Shown: positions 15,624 to 23,898 of the stretch, in pieces
Position numbering within the stretch: position 1 is the first letter of the stretch
How the letters are laid out: every line of letters starts with the position of its first letter
Assembly: GCA_021816455.1 (NCBI GenBank)
Contig: JAKAXU010000034.1
Span: 1-34,507, forward strand
Length of the DNA: 34,507 bases
Direction: 5' to 3'
Source of the DNA: Acidobacteriota bacterium
GTDB lineage: Bacteria; Acidobacteriota; Terriglobia; Terriglobales; Acidobacteriaceae
The notes under the pieces: generated by a model
Databases searched by the model: none
What the model saw: the letters and a program-made list of their open reading frames with translations, nothing else
Told to the model about the DNA's origin: nothing
Program-made: the position numbers and the translations under genes

Positions 15624-17879
15624 GTGACTGCGCTCGATACCCCAGTAATGTATGTGCGTGGCGTGGGGCCGCGTGTGGCCACGCTGCTGGAAGCAAAGGG
15701 AATCCGCACGGCGGAAGACCTGCTGTATCACCTGCCCTTCCGATATGAGGACAGGCAGCATCCGAAGGCGCTGTACGAGCTGAAGGCCGGCGAAACAGCG
15801 TCGGTGATCGGGGAGATTCGCAGTGCCGGGCTGGTTCGGACGAATCGAAAGCCGATCTTCGAGATTGTGTTGGCTCAGGGTGCGTTCACAATCAAGTGCA
15901 TGTGGTTCAACGGCGGCTATCTGCAGGGACGACTGCGCGCCGGCCAGGCGATCGCGCTCTTTGGGCGCATGGAGGCTTCGCGTTCGTCGCGGAATCTGAA
16001 GATGATTCAACCGCAGTTTGAGCTGCTGCCGGAAGCGGGCGGCGACGAGCAGACGCGGTTGCTGGAAGTGGGACGGATTACACCGGTGTATGAGTCGCTG
16101 GGTGGAGCGCAGCTTGCCTCACGCTGGCAGCGCAAGGTGATCTTTCAATTGCTGGAGTCGATCCGCGGCAACGTGCCGGAGTGTCTGCCAGGGGCGATCC
16201 GCAAGCGGAACGGGTTGCCGGAGCGCGAGACTGCGCTGGCGGAAGCGCATTTTCCATTGGAGGGAACAGCGGCAGACGATCTGGAGCAGGCGCGGACACC
16301 GGCGCAGCGGAGGCTGATCTTTGAAGAGCTGTTTTTCCTGGAGCTGGGGCTGGAGTTGAAACGCCGCCGCAGCCGCGAACAGAAAGGGATCGCCTTTGCG
16401 ACGACGGAGGGAGTGCGCGAGGCCATCCGGGAGATTCTGCCATTTCACCCGACCACCTCGCAGAAGCGATCTCTGGGGGAGATTGTGGCGGATATGAGGG
16501 AGCCGCATCCGATGCGACGGCTGCTGCAGGGGGATGTGGGATCGGGCAAGACGATTGTGGCGCTGCAGGCGATGGTGGTGGCAATGGAAAACGGCTACCA
16601 GACGGCGCTGATGGCCCCGACGGAGATACTTGCGACGCAGCATTATCTGGCGGCGCGGAAGCTGCTCGGAAGGTCTTCGCGGAAGTATCGAATGGCGCTG
16701 CTGACAGGATCGGTGGATGCGGAGACCAAACGCGCGCTGCGACGGCAGATGCAACGCGGCGAGGTGCAACTGGTGATCGGGACACATGCGCTGATTGAGG
16801 AGAACGTGGAGTTCGACCGGCTTGGACTGGTGGTGGTCGATGAGCAGCATCGGTTTGGCGTGATGCAGCGCTTTCGGCTGATGAAGAAGCCGAACGATGC
16901 GGAGCCGGATGTGCTGGTGATGACGGCTACGCCGATTCCACGAACGCTGGCGCTGACGCTCTATGGCGACCTGGACACGAGCGTGCTGGACGATCTGCCG
17001 CCGGGGCGGACGCCGATTACGACGCGGCGCGTGGCGAGCGAACGCGCGGAGGAAGTTTGGGAGTTTGTGCACGGACAGGTAGCGGCGGGCAGGCAGGCAT
17101 ACATTGTGTATCCGGTGATTGAAGGCAGCAGGGACGATCAGCAGGAGCTGGACTTTGCGCAGGAGAGCGCGGGCGAAGCCGAGGTAACAGAAAAACCAAA
17201 GCGTAAATCCGCACGCAGCCAGACACTGTTTGCCAACGAGAAGACGACCGCCAGGCCGCGCATGGAGTTGCGCTCGGCCACGGAGATGCATGAACAACTG
17301 CGCACGAGAGCACTTGCGGGATTGCGCGTGGGACTGCTGCATGGGCGGATGAGCGCAGACGAAAAAGAAGTGGTGATGCGGCGGTTCCAGCGCGGAGAGG
17401 TGGACGTGCTGGTAGCGACGACGGTGGTGGAGGTGGGTGTGGACGTGCCGAACGCGACGGTAATGGTGATCGATCACGCGGAGCGGTTCGGGCTGGCGCA
17501 ATTGCATCAGTTGCGTGGGCGGGTGGGCCGCGGAAGCGCAAAGAGCTTCTGCATTCTGATGACGGGGGAGAGAGTTTCTGCCGAGGCCGAGCAGCGGCTG
17601 GAAGCGATGGTGGCGACACAGAATGGATTTGAACTGGCGGAGCTGGATTTGAAAATGCGTGGACCGGGGGAGTTTTTCGGTACCCGTCAGGCCGGGTTGC
17701 CGGGTTTTCGGGTGGTGAATCTGGTACGAGACCGAGAATTGCTGGAGATGGCGAAGCAGGAAGCGGTACGGTTTGTAACGGCTCCTGACCCGGAGGTGAC
17801 GGAGGCGGAGCGACGCAGAGTATGGGATCACCTGAAACAAAGCTGGCAGCGGCGATATGGGCTGATGGAGGCGGGATGA
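15624..17879 (+). CDS. recG: ATP-dependent DNA helicase RecG
   Basis: A 751-residue branched-DNA translocase for fork regression and recombination-intermediate processing. The N-terminal wedge (OB-fold) domain opens with YVRGVGPRVATLLEAKGI and DLLYHLPFRYED. The motor has Walker A GDVGSGKT, the DEQH box in VVVDEQHRFGV, TATPIPRTLALTLYGDLD, and the C-terminal ATTVVEVGVDVPNATVM and QLRGRVGRG. Between PVIEGSRDD and the helicase-C block there is a charged insert of roughly 50 residues (about 505-555) absent from short RecG proteins. Start GTG 15624; ATG 15648 is possible but would remove part of the domain. Probably cotranscribed with the small membrane protein. Confidence 0.97.
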   Translation: MTALDTPVMYVRGVGPRVATLLEAKGIRTAEDLLYHLPFRYEDRQHPKALYELKAGETASVIGEIRSAGLVRTNRKPIFEIVLAQGAFTIKCMWFNGGYLQGRLRAGQAIALFGRMEASRSSRNLKMIQPQFELLPEAGGDEQTRLLEVGRITPVYESLGGAQLASRWQRKVIFQLLESIRGNVPECLPGAIRKRNGLPERETALAEAHFPLEGTAADDLEQARTPAQRRLIFEELFFLELGLELKRRRSREQKGIAFATTEGVREAIREILPFHPTTSQKRSLGEIVADMREPHPMRRLLQGDVGSGKTIVALQAMVVAMENGYQTALMAPTEILATQHYLAARKLLGRSSRKYRMALLTGSVDAETKRALRRQMQRGEVQLVIGTHALIEENVEFDRLGLVVVDEQHRFGVMQRFRLMKKPNDAEPDVLVMTATPIPRTLALTLYGDLDTSVLDDLPPGRTPITTRRVASERAEEVWEFVHGQVAAGRQAYIVYPVIEGSRDDQQELDFAQESAGEAEVTEKPKRKSARSQTLFANEKTTARPRMELRSATEMHEQLRTRALAGLRVGLLHGRMSADEKEVVMRRFQRGEVDVLVATTVVEVGVDVPNATVMVIDHAERFGLAQLHQLRGRVGRGSAKSFCILMTGERVSAEAEQRLEAMVATQNGFELAELDLKMRGPGEFFGTRQAGLPGFRVVNLVRDRELLEMAKQEAVRFVTAPDPEVTEAERRRVWDHLKQSWQRRYGLMEAG

Positions 17880-18090
17880 AACAGGGCTGGATCGAGAAAG
17901 ATTGCGATGGGATGGAAACCGGGTGCGCGGAAAAGAAAATAAGTTGTGATTGAAGCAGGTTTGCGCAACTATTCTGTAGAAGTCTGGTCGATAGGATCAG
18001 AAGCGCTGAAAAAGGCGCAGGAGATTCAGGAGAAATGAGGGTTTCTCCACTTGATGCGTGAAACGCTTTGAGGTTCTCCGGGAGGTTCCC

Positions 18091-18882
18091 ATGAAAGCGA
18101 TTCGGATGCTGGGCGCGACGTTGGTTTTGGCCGTGGCGACGATGATTCCGGCGCGAGCGAATGTGTTCGTAGGGATCGGGTTTGGTCCGGTGCTGGCTCC
18201 GGTGCCCTACGCGTATGCGCCGCCGGTCTGCGATTACGGTTTCTACCAGTTTTATCCTTACTCCTGCGCACCGTATGGGTACTATGATTCGGATTGGTTT
18301 TTCGGTGGAGCGTTCATCGGAGTTGGACCGTGGTTTGGCTGGGGCTATCCAGGATGGGGTTATGGCGGCTGGGGATACCGCGGCTGGGGTGATGATGGAC
18401 GGTTCGGATACGGATACGGACGCTATGGATACGGACGCTATGGGTATGGACGTTATGGATACGGCGGACGACCTGGGATCGGCTACGGAAATCGCGGTGC
18501 GTACGGCAACCGCGGCGGGTATGCGGGACGTGGAAACACCATCGCTCAGGGCGGGGCACCGCACGTGACGCCAGGGAACGGTGCACGGCCTGGATACGGA
18601 GGCAATGGCTTCCGCTCCGCGGGAAACACAGGATTCCGCCCAACCTATGGCGGCGGAATGAGCGGTAGAAGCGTGACCAGTGCGCACATGATGCCAAGGG
18701 GAGGCAGCTACGGTGGCTCCCACTTCGGCGGCGGCGGATCTCACTTTGGCGGATTCGGCGGCGGATCACACTTTGGTGGATTCGGCGGTGGCCACATGGG
18801 AGGCGGCTTCGGTGGTGGACACTTCGGTGGTGGTGGACACTTCGGTGGCGGCGGACACTTTGGCGGCGGCGGACACCGGTAA
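18091..18882 (+). CDS. Secreted Gly/Tyr/His-rich repeat protein
   Basis: A 263-residue exported protein with a clear signal peptide (MKAIRMLGATLVLAVATMIPARA, cleavage after ARA). The mature part is low-complexity: first a Pro/Tyr/Cys-rich region, then Gly-Trp-Tyr (GYPGWGYGGWGYRGWG), then repeated GYGRY units, a Gly/Asn/Arg section and a C-terminal tract of HFGG/HFGGGG units. No enzymatic domain is seen. Such proteins in acidobacteria are of unknown function; a structural, matrix or metal-binding (His) role is only inference. Start at ATG 18091 with GGGAGG at 18080-18085; the frame also opens at GTG 18058. A strong terminator follows. Confidence 0.85.
   Translation: MKAIRMLGATLVLAVATMIPARANVFVGIGFGPVLAPVPYAYAPPVCDYGFYQFYPYSCAPYGYYDSDWFFGGAFIGVGPWFGWGYPGWGYGGWGYRGWGDDGRFGYGYGRYGYGRYGYGRYGYGGRPGIGYGNRGAYGNRGGYAGRGNTIAQGGAPHVTPGNGARPGYGGNGFRSAGNTGFRPTYGGGMSGRSVTSAHMMPRGGSYGGSHFGGGGSHFGGFGGGSHFGGFGGGHMGGGFGGGHFGGGGHFGGGGHFGGGGHR
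18412..18471 (+). repeat. 15-bp tandem repeats encoding GYGRY
   Basis: The unit GGATACGGACGCTAT (18412-18426) is repeated exactly at 18427-18441 and with three base changes at 18442-18456; a partial fourth copy follows. The units are in the reading frame of the surrounding gene and encode GYGRY, so changes in copy number would alter protein length without a frameshift. Confidence 0.85.
18820..18873 (+). repeat. 18-bp tandem repeats encoding HFGGGG
   Basis: Three consecutive 18-bp units (18820-18837, 18838-18855, 18856-18873) each encode HFGGGG and differ only at third codon positions. Related HFGG units precede them from about 18720. The synonymous differences show that the amino-acid pattern is conserved more strictly than the DNA. 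Confidence 0.85.
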
Positions 18883-18937
18883 TCGTTCTGACGGTATGCC
18901 AGACAACTTGAAGGACCCGGACTGGCTGGCGTCCACA

Positions 18938-18972
18938 AATCGGGAGCGGCGAAAGCTGCTCCCGATTTTTTG
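18938..18972 (+). terminator. Intrinsic terminator after the Gly-rich gene
   Basis: AATCGGGAGC (18938-18947) pairs perfectly with GCTCCCGATT (18958-18967), and the T-run continues to 18971. It is about 55 bp after the stop of the Gly-rich gene. It also faces the end of murG on the other strand (95 bp away), where the downstream T content is poorer, so it may act in both directions. Confidence 0.85.
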
Positions 18973-19032
18973 TCGACTAGAAGCTGCAAGGAATCACGCA
19001 GAGATCGTGCAGGAACGGAAACGCGAGAGCAG

Positions 19033-20136
19033 CTATCTGCCGCGGGCGAGCGCAAGGAGCTGTTCCGCAATTTCAGAGGCCGCGCGTGGATGAGCGAGAG
19101 TTCGAGCGGCATTGCCCATTGTGGCGAGGCGCACCGGATCAGTCAGCAGGCGCTGGAGAGTTCCGAGCAGGAGGGTAGGCTGCTGTTGAAGCTGCTCCTC
19201 GGTGAGCATGGTGGCGGCGTCGGCCTGCTCCATGACCTCGGCGTTGCGCTGCTGGTGATTGTCCGCAGCGGCTGCGAAAGGCACCAGCAGAGCCGGTCGC
19301 CCGGCGGCTGCGAGTTCGGCAACGGTGGAAGCGCCGCTGCGGGCCAGGACAAGGTGAGCGCGTGCAAAACAATCGGCCATGTTGTCCAGAAATGGCTCGA
19401 CGCGCCAGCGACCCGCCGGAATGCCAGCGGCAGAGCATGCTTCCGCATACGCGGTCTGTGTTGTCTCAGCGTGACGCGCCCCGGCCTGATGAAGCACGGT
19501 CAGTGCGGGGAACTCCCGCAAGAGGTCCGGAATGAGAGGCGGCAGAAGCGTGTTCAGTATGCGCGCGCCTTGTGAGCCGCCGAAGATGAGCAGGTGGAGC
19601 GGTTGCGCTTCACTGAGCGAAGGAATGGAGAAAAACTCCGGACGGACAGGGATGCCGGTGACCTGGGCGTTGCGAAACCAGCGCGCGGCTGGTGGAAAGT
19701 TGACAGCGGCCGCGGAGACGAATCGTCCGACGAGGCGATTGGTGAGTCCTGGGACCGCATTCGGCTCAAAGGCAAGCGTGGGAACACCGCGCAGCAGTGC
19801 TGCCGCCATGCCCGGACCGGAGGCGTATCCGCCGACACCCAGGACGGCCTGTGCGCGGAAGTCGCGCAGGATGCGTATGGAGTCGAGGAGCGCAACTGGA
19901 AGTCGGATGGCGGTGCGTAGTCGCGTGGCGAGCGAGACCTGATTGAGCGGGCCTGCGGTGATCAGGCGCAGCGGAAAACCGGCATCTGGAACCATACGCG
20001 ACTCCAGGCCGCGGCTGGTGCCGAGAAAAAGAATATCGGCTTGAGCGCAGGCGACAAGCTCACGCGCGACGGCGAGAGCGGGAATGATGTGTCCGCCAGT
20101 GCCTCCGCCGACAATCAGGATTCGCGGAGGAGTCAT
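19033..20136 (-). CDS. murG: UDP-GlcNAc--MurNAc-pentapeptide-undecaprenyl-PP GlcNAc transferase (MurG)
   Basis: A 367-residue peripheral inner-membrane GT-B glycosyltransferase that converts lipid I to lipid II. The N-domain has GGGTGGHIIPALAVA and GVGGYASGP; the C-domain has IFGGSQGARILN and the nucleotide-binding LARSGASTVAELAAAGRPALLVPF followed by DNHQQRNA. The ATG at 20136 overlaps the ftsW stop (ATGA). This is the last gene of the dcw cluster here; murC and ftsQ, which commonly follow murG, are not found downstream, where a convergent unrelated gene lies instead. Confidence 0.97.
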   Translation of the reverse strand: MTPPRILIVGGGTGGHIIPALAVARELVACAQADILFLGTSRGLESRMVPDAGFPLRLITAGPLNQVSLATRLRTAIRLPVALLDSIRILRDFRAQAVLGVGGYASGPGMAAALLRGVPTLAFEPNAVPGLTNRLVGRFVSAAAVNFPPAARWFRNAQVTGIPVRPEFFSIPSLSEAQPLHLLIFGGSQGARILNTLLPPLIPDLLREFPALTVLHQAGARHAETTQTAYAEACSAAGIPAGRWRVEPFLDNMADCFARAHLVLARSGASTVAELAAAGRPALLVPFAAAADNHQQRNAEVMEQADAATMLTEEQLQQQPTLLLGTLQRLLTDPVRLATMGNAARTLAHPRAASEIAEQLLALARGR

Positions 20137-21230
20137 CCGTCGATCTCGCGGGTGAGGTTGAGCAGAATTCCGATGCTGGCCAGCATAATGCAAAGCGAGG
20201 TTCCGCCAGAGGAGATGAATGGCAGGGGAATTCCCTTGGTGGGCAACAGAGCGATGACAACGCTGATGTTGAAAAAGGCCTGGATGAGGATGGTGATGGT
20301 GATGCCGAAGGCAAGCAGGCGGGCAAAGGGGTCCTGCAGCAGAAAAACAGCGCGCAGGCCGCGCCAGCCGAGCAGAATGAAAAGCACGACCAGAAACGCA
20401 GCCCCCAGGAAACCAAGCTCTTCGGCGATGTTGGCAAAGATGAAGTCGGTATGCGGCTCCGGCAGATAGAAGAGCTTCTGGACACCCTCCATGTAACCAC
20501 GCCCGGTCCATCCGCCGGTTCCGACAGCGATCAGGCTCTGGTTGATGTGAAACCCTGCCCCCTGAGGATCGGCTTCCGGATTGAGAAAGACCATCATCCG
20601 AGCGCGGCGCCAGGGGACGAGGAAGAGCAATCCGGCGAGAATGGGAGCGACTGCTGCAAAAGCGCCAAGGAGGTATTTCCACTCCATGCCGGCAAGCACC
20701 AGCACCAGACAGGTGGTGGCGAAGAGCACAAGCGCGGTGCCGAGATCCGGCTCCTTGACGACGAGGCCAATCAGGACGAGCGCGGGGACGAGCGCGGGGG
20801 CAAGCGTGTTGCGAAAGTCGCGCATCGAGTGCAGGCGCGTGTGCAGGAACCAGGCGAGATAGAGCGCGAGAACGGGCTTGGCTATTTCAGAGGGCTGAAA
20901 GGTGAAGAAGCCGCCGAAGCGGATCCAACGGTGAGTAGCGTGAGAGCCGTGCATGGTAAAAACCACAAGCAGAAGCAGCAGAGTCACACCGTAGGCGGAG
21001 GCGATGAAGAAACGGGAGTTGTAGCGGCGGTAATCGATGCGCATGGCGATGAACATGACGACGACGCCAAGCGCAGCCCATCCGGCCTGCTTGCCGAGAA
21101 AGGCGTAGGGCGAACCATAGCGCGCTTCAGCGACAACGGCAGACGCGGAAAAGACCATGGCCAGCCCGACGACGACAAGCGTAAGCGTCACAAAAAATAG
21201 CCATTTATCAACTCCGACGCGGCGAGCCAT
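20133..21230 (-). CDS. ftsW: Septal peptidoglycan glycosyltransferase FtsW
   Basis: A 365-residue SEDS protein with about ten transmembrane helices that polymerises lipid II at the division septum together with the FtsI-type PBP. SEDS signatures seen are THRWIRFGGFFTFQPSEIAK, KEPDLGTALVL (with the conserved D), TGRGYMEGVQKLFYLPEPHTDFIFA and PFISSGGTSL. The start ATG at 21230 shares one base with the murD stop (TGATG); an upstream in-frame extension lies in murD and is rejected. The stop overlaps murG (ATGA). RodA is the alternative for SEDS proteins, but the position between murD and murG argues for FtsW. Confidence 0.96.
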   Translation of the reverse strand: MARRVGVDKWLFFVTLTLVVVGLAMVFSASAVVAEARYGSPYAFLGKQAGWAALGVVVMFIAMRIDYRRYNSRFFIASAYGVTLLLLLVVFTMHGSHATHRWIRFGGFFTFQPSEIAKPVLALYLAWFLHTRLHSMRDFRNTLAPALVPALVLIGLVVKEPDLGTALVLFATTCLVLVLAGMEWKYLLGAFAAVAPILAGLLFLVPWRRARMMVFLNPEADPQGAGFHINQSLIAVGTGGWTGRGYMEGVQKLFYLPEPHTDFIFANIAEELGFLGAAFLVVLFILLGWRGLRAVFLLQDPFARLLAFGITITILIQAFFNISVVIALLPTKGIPLPFISSGGTSLCIMLASIGILLNLTREIDG

Positions 21231-22621
21231 CAGCGGGATGTCTCCGCCAAAGCAGGCGAAGCGTGACCGGCAAGCTGGCGTACATATTGTTTGAAAAGGC
21301 GGCCACGTTCTTCGTAGTTCGCGAACTGATCGAAGCTGGAGCAAGCGGGAGAGAGCAGGATGACTTCGCCGGGAAGCGCTGCAGCAGAGGCAGCGGCGAC
21401 GGCGCGTTCCAGCGTCTCGCAGGATTGTATCGGGACGATGCCGCGAATCTGAGACTCGATTTTGGCAGCGGCCGAGCCGATGGTGTAGACAGCGCGGACA
21501 CGAGCACGCAGAAGTGGCTCCAGATCGGAGTAGGTGGAATTTTTATCCCTGCCACCGAGGATAAGATGAATTCCGGCGGGAAAGGCCGCGATGGCCTTGG
21601 CTGCTGCATCCACGTTGGTGGCCTTGGAGTCGTTGTAGTATTCGACGCCGTTGTGGCAGGCGACGAACTCGATGCGATGCTCGACGGCTCGGAAGCCTCG
21701 AACGACCTGCGCGATGATGTCAGTGGAAACATTGGCCAGACGGGCTGCGCAGATGGCGGCGAGTGCGTTTTCGATGTTGTGCGCACCCTTAAGTGGAATC
21801 TCTGCAACGACAAGAATGGTCTCGACGGGAGCGTCGGCAGCAGTGCGAAAGTGAATGCGTCCATCGGCGACCCAGGTGCCACGCGGAACGGGTTGCGCAA
21901 GGGAAAACCACCAGACAGAAGAGTGCGCACGCTCGGCGCAGGCAGCGGTACGGGGGTTGTCCGCGTTGAGGATGAGCATGTCGTCGGCAGTCTGGGCATG
22001 GAAGATGCGTTCTTTGGCAAGAGCATAGTTTTCAAAGCTGCCATGGCGGTCCAGGTGGTCCGGCGTGATGTTGAGGATGACGGCAATGCGAGGGTGAAAG
22101 CGCTCAACGGTTTCCAGTTGGAAGCTGGAGACTTCCAGGACCGACCATCCATCCTGTGTATCGCTGTCAATCAGCTCGACAACCGGTACGCCGATGTTAC
22201 CTCCGACCTGCGTGGGCTGGCCGGAGGCAGTAAGAATTTCGCCGATGAGGGTGGTGGTGGTGGTTTTGCCATTGGAGCCGGTGATAGCGAGGACGCTGCC
22301 ACGGAGGAAGTACGAGGCCAGCTCCAGTTCGCCGATGATGGGCAGACCAAAGGCGCGGCTCTGGACAAGCTCAGGAGTTTGCAGCGGCACGCCGGGGCTG
22401 ACGACGATCAGATCCTGGCGGCGGAAGGTGAGCAAGCCATGACCGCCCGCTTCTACCATGATGCCAGCCTCTACGAGTGCTGGGATTTCGCTAGCGAGGG
22501 CGACTGCGCTGCGGGCATCTGAAACAGTGACCTGCGCGCCGTGACGGCGTAGAAACTTGGCCGCAGCCAGGCCGGAACGTCCCATGCCTACGACGAGAAT
22601 GCGTTTGTTCTTCAGCTCCAT
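21230..22621 (-). CDS. murD: UDP-N-acetylmuramoyl-L-alanine--D-glutamate ligase (MurD)
   Basis: A 463-residue cytoplasmic Mur ligase that adds D-glutamate to UDP-MurNAc-L-Ala. The N-domain begins KNKRILVVGMGRSGLAAAKFL; the ATP-binding loop is TGSNGKTTTTTL; the central domain has LEVSSFQLE and NITPDHLDRH; the C-domain has YYNDSKATNVDAA and LSPACSSFDQFANYEERG. I chose the ATG at 22621, with GAGGAG six bases upstream, over one ten codons earlier. The stop overlaps the ftsW start by one base. The mraY gene lies 80 bp upstream. Confidence 0.97.
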   Translation of the reverse strand: MELKNKRILVVGMGRSGLAAAKFLRRHGAQVTVSDARSAVALASEIPALVEAGIMVEAGGHGLLTFRRQDLIVVSPGVPLQTPELVQSRAFGLPIIGELELASYFLRGSVLAITGSNGKTTTTTLIGEILTASGQPTQVGGNIGVPVVELIDSDTQDGWSVLEVSSFQLETVERFHPRIAVILNITPDHLDRHGSFENYALAKERIFHAQTADDMLILNADNPRTAACAERAHSSVWWFSLAQPVPRGTWVADGRIHFRTAADAPVETILVVAEIPLKGAHNIENALAAICAARLANVSTDIIAQVVRGFRAVEHRIEFVACHNGVEYYNDSKATNVDAAAKAIAAFPAGIHLILGGRDKNSTYSDLEPLLRARVRAVYTIGSAAAKIESQIRGIVPIQSCETLERAVAAASAAALPGEVILLSPACSSFDQFANYEERGRLFKQYVRQLAGHASPALAETSR

Positions 22622-22701
22622 TGCGAACTCCTCGATCGCTGTCTGGACCATTGTTTCACCAGGACGCGCTTTGCGTCAGTACCCGTTGCGATTACCGGAC
22701 C

Positions 22702-23835
22702 CTAGCGCAGCTTGAGAGTGGTGAGGGCAAAGAGCGCGAAAACGAGCGCAGCGATCCAGAAACGCACGATGACTTTCGATTCTTTCCAGCCAAGCAGTTC
22801 AAAATGATGATGGAGCGGCGCCATTTTGAAGATACGTTTCTTGCGCAGCTTGTAACTGCCGACCTGAAGCATGACGGAAAGCGCTTCAAGAACAAAGATG
22901 CCGCCGATGAAGGGTAGAAGCAACTCCTGACGAATGATGACAGCAACGGTCGCGATAGCGCCGCCGAGAGCAAGCGAACCGACATCGCCCATGAAGATTT
23001 CCGCTGGATGAGCGTTGTACCAGAGGAAACCGATGGAGGCTCCGACCATGGCTCCGCAGAAGACGGTCAGCTCACCAACAAGCGGCATGCGCTGAAGTTC
23101 CAGATAATCGGCGAAGACTACGTGGCCACTGACGTAAGTGAGCACAGTGAGCGCTCCGGCGGAGATGATGGTGCAGCCAATGGCGAGACCGTCGAGACCG
23201 TCGGTGAGATTGACGGCGTTAGAAGAGCCAACAAGAACAAGCACGACAAAGGCGACGAACGGCAGGAAAGCAAGCCAGCCCAGATGCGTGATGGAGCCGA
23301 GCCATGGCCAGGTCATCATGGGGTGCCAGCTTTTGAGAAACGGAACCGTAAGCCGCGTGGAAAAGAGTCGGAACTGATCGAGAACGACCAGCGCAACGGC
23401 GATAGCGCCGGAAACGGCGAGTTGGAGCAGGGTCTTTGCTGCGGCGCGCAGGCCAAGATTACGGCGTTTGACAACTTTGATGTAGTCATCGGCAAAGCCG
23501 ATGGCTCCGAAGGCAAGGGTGGAGAGTACAGCGATCCATACGAAGGGATTGGCAAGATCGGACCAGAGCACGGTGGGCAGCAGGATGGCGATGGCGATGA
23601 GCACGCCACCCATGGTGGGCGTGCCGGATTTTTTCCGGTGCGACTCCGGACCCTCCTCTCGGATGTACTGGCCGATCTGGAATTCCCGCAGTTTTTCGAT
23701 CACGAATGGTCCGATCAGCAACGCAATCAGCAGCGCCGTGAGCGAAGCAAAGACGGTGCGAAAGGTGAGATAGCGAAAGATGCGAAAAGGATGGAAGTAT
23801 GGGTACAGCTTTTGATAAAGCAGCCAGTAAAGCAA
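22702..23835 (-). CDS. mraY: Phospho-N-acetylmuramoyl-pentapeptide transferase (MraY)
   Basis: A 377-residue ten-helix inner-membrane enzyme that attaches phospho-MurNAc-pentapeptide to undecaprenyl phosphate, making lipid I. Signatures seen are KKSGTPTMGGVLI, GFADDYIKVVKRRNLGL with the catalytic aspartates, SSNAVNLTDGLDGLA, and the HHH motif in MAPLHHHFELLGW. The length is slightly above the usual 320-360 residues. Start at ATG 23835. It follows murF after 63 bp, one of the larger gaps of the cluster. Confidence 0.97.
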   Translation of the reverse strand: MLYWLLYQKLYPYFHPFRIFRYLTFRTVFASLTALLIALLIGPFVIEKLREFQIGQYIREEGPESHRKKSGTPTMGGVLIAIAILLPTVLWSDLANPFVWIAVLSTLAFGAIGFADDYIKVVKRRNLGLRAAAKTLLQLAVSGAIAVALVVLDQFRLFSTRLTVPFLKSWHPMMTWPWLGSITHLGWLAFLPFVAFVVLVLVGSSNAVNLTDGLDGLAIGCTIISAGALTVLTYVSGHVVFADYLELQRMPLVGELTVFCGAMVGASIGFLWYNAHPAEIFMGDVGSLALGGAIATVAVIIRQELLLPFIGGIFVLEALSVMLQVGSYKLRKKRIFKMAPLHHHFELLGWKESKVIVRFWIAALVFALFALTTLKLR

Positions 23836-23898
23836 GCGACCTCCTGTCGTGCGTGAGGGATCGAAGGTGATTGTAACGCCTGCCGGGATGAGCTGGGA

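Noticed and set aside
16119..17840. 573-codon frame opposite recG
   Set aside because: His/Arg/Leu-rich composition is that of an antisense translation of GC-rich coding DNA; recG motifs on the plus strand are unambiguous.
17017..18744. 575-codon frame on the minus strand across recG and the Gly-rich gene
   Set aside because: It spans two plus-strand genes and their promoter gap and has low-complexity Ser/Pro/Arg content; no ribosome-binding site or domain.
18412..18873. CRISPR-like regular repeats
   Set aside because: The repeats are contiguous, lie in the frame of a secreted Gly-rich protein, have no spacers and no cas genes are nearby.
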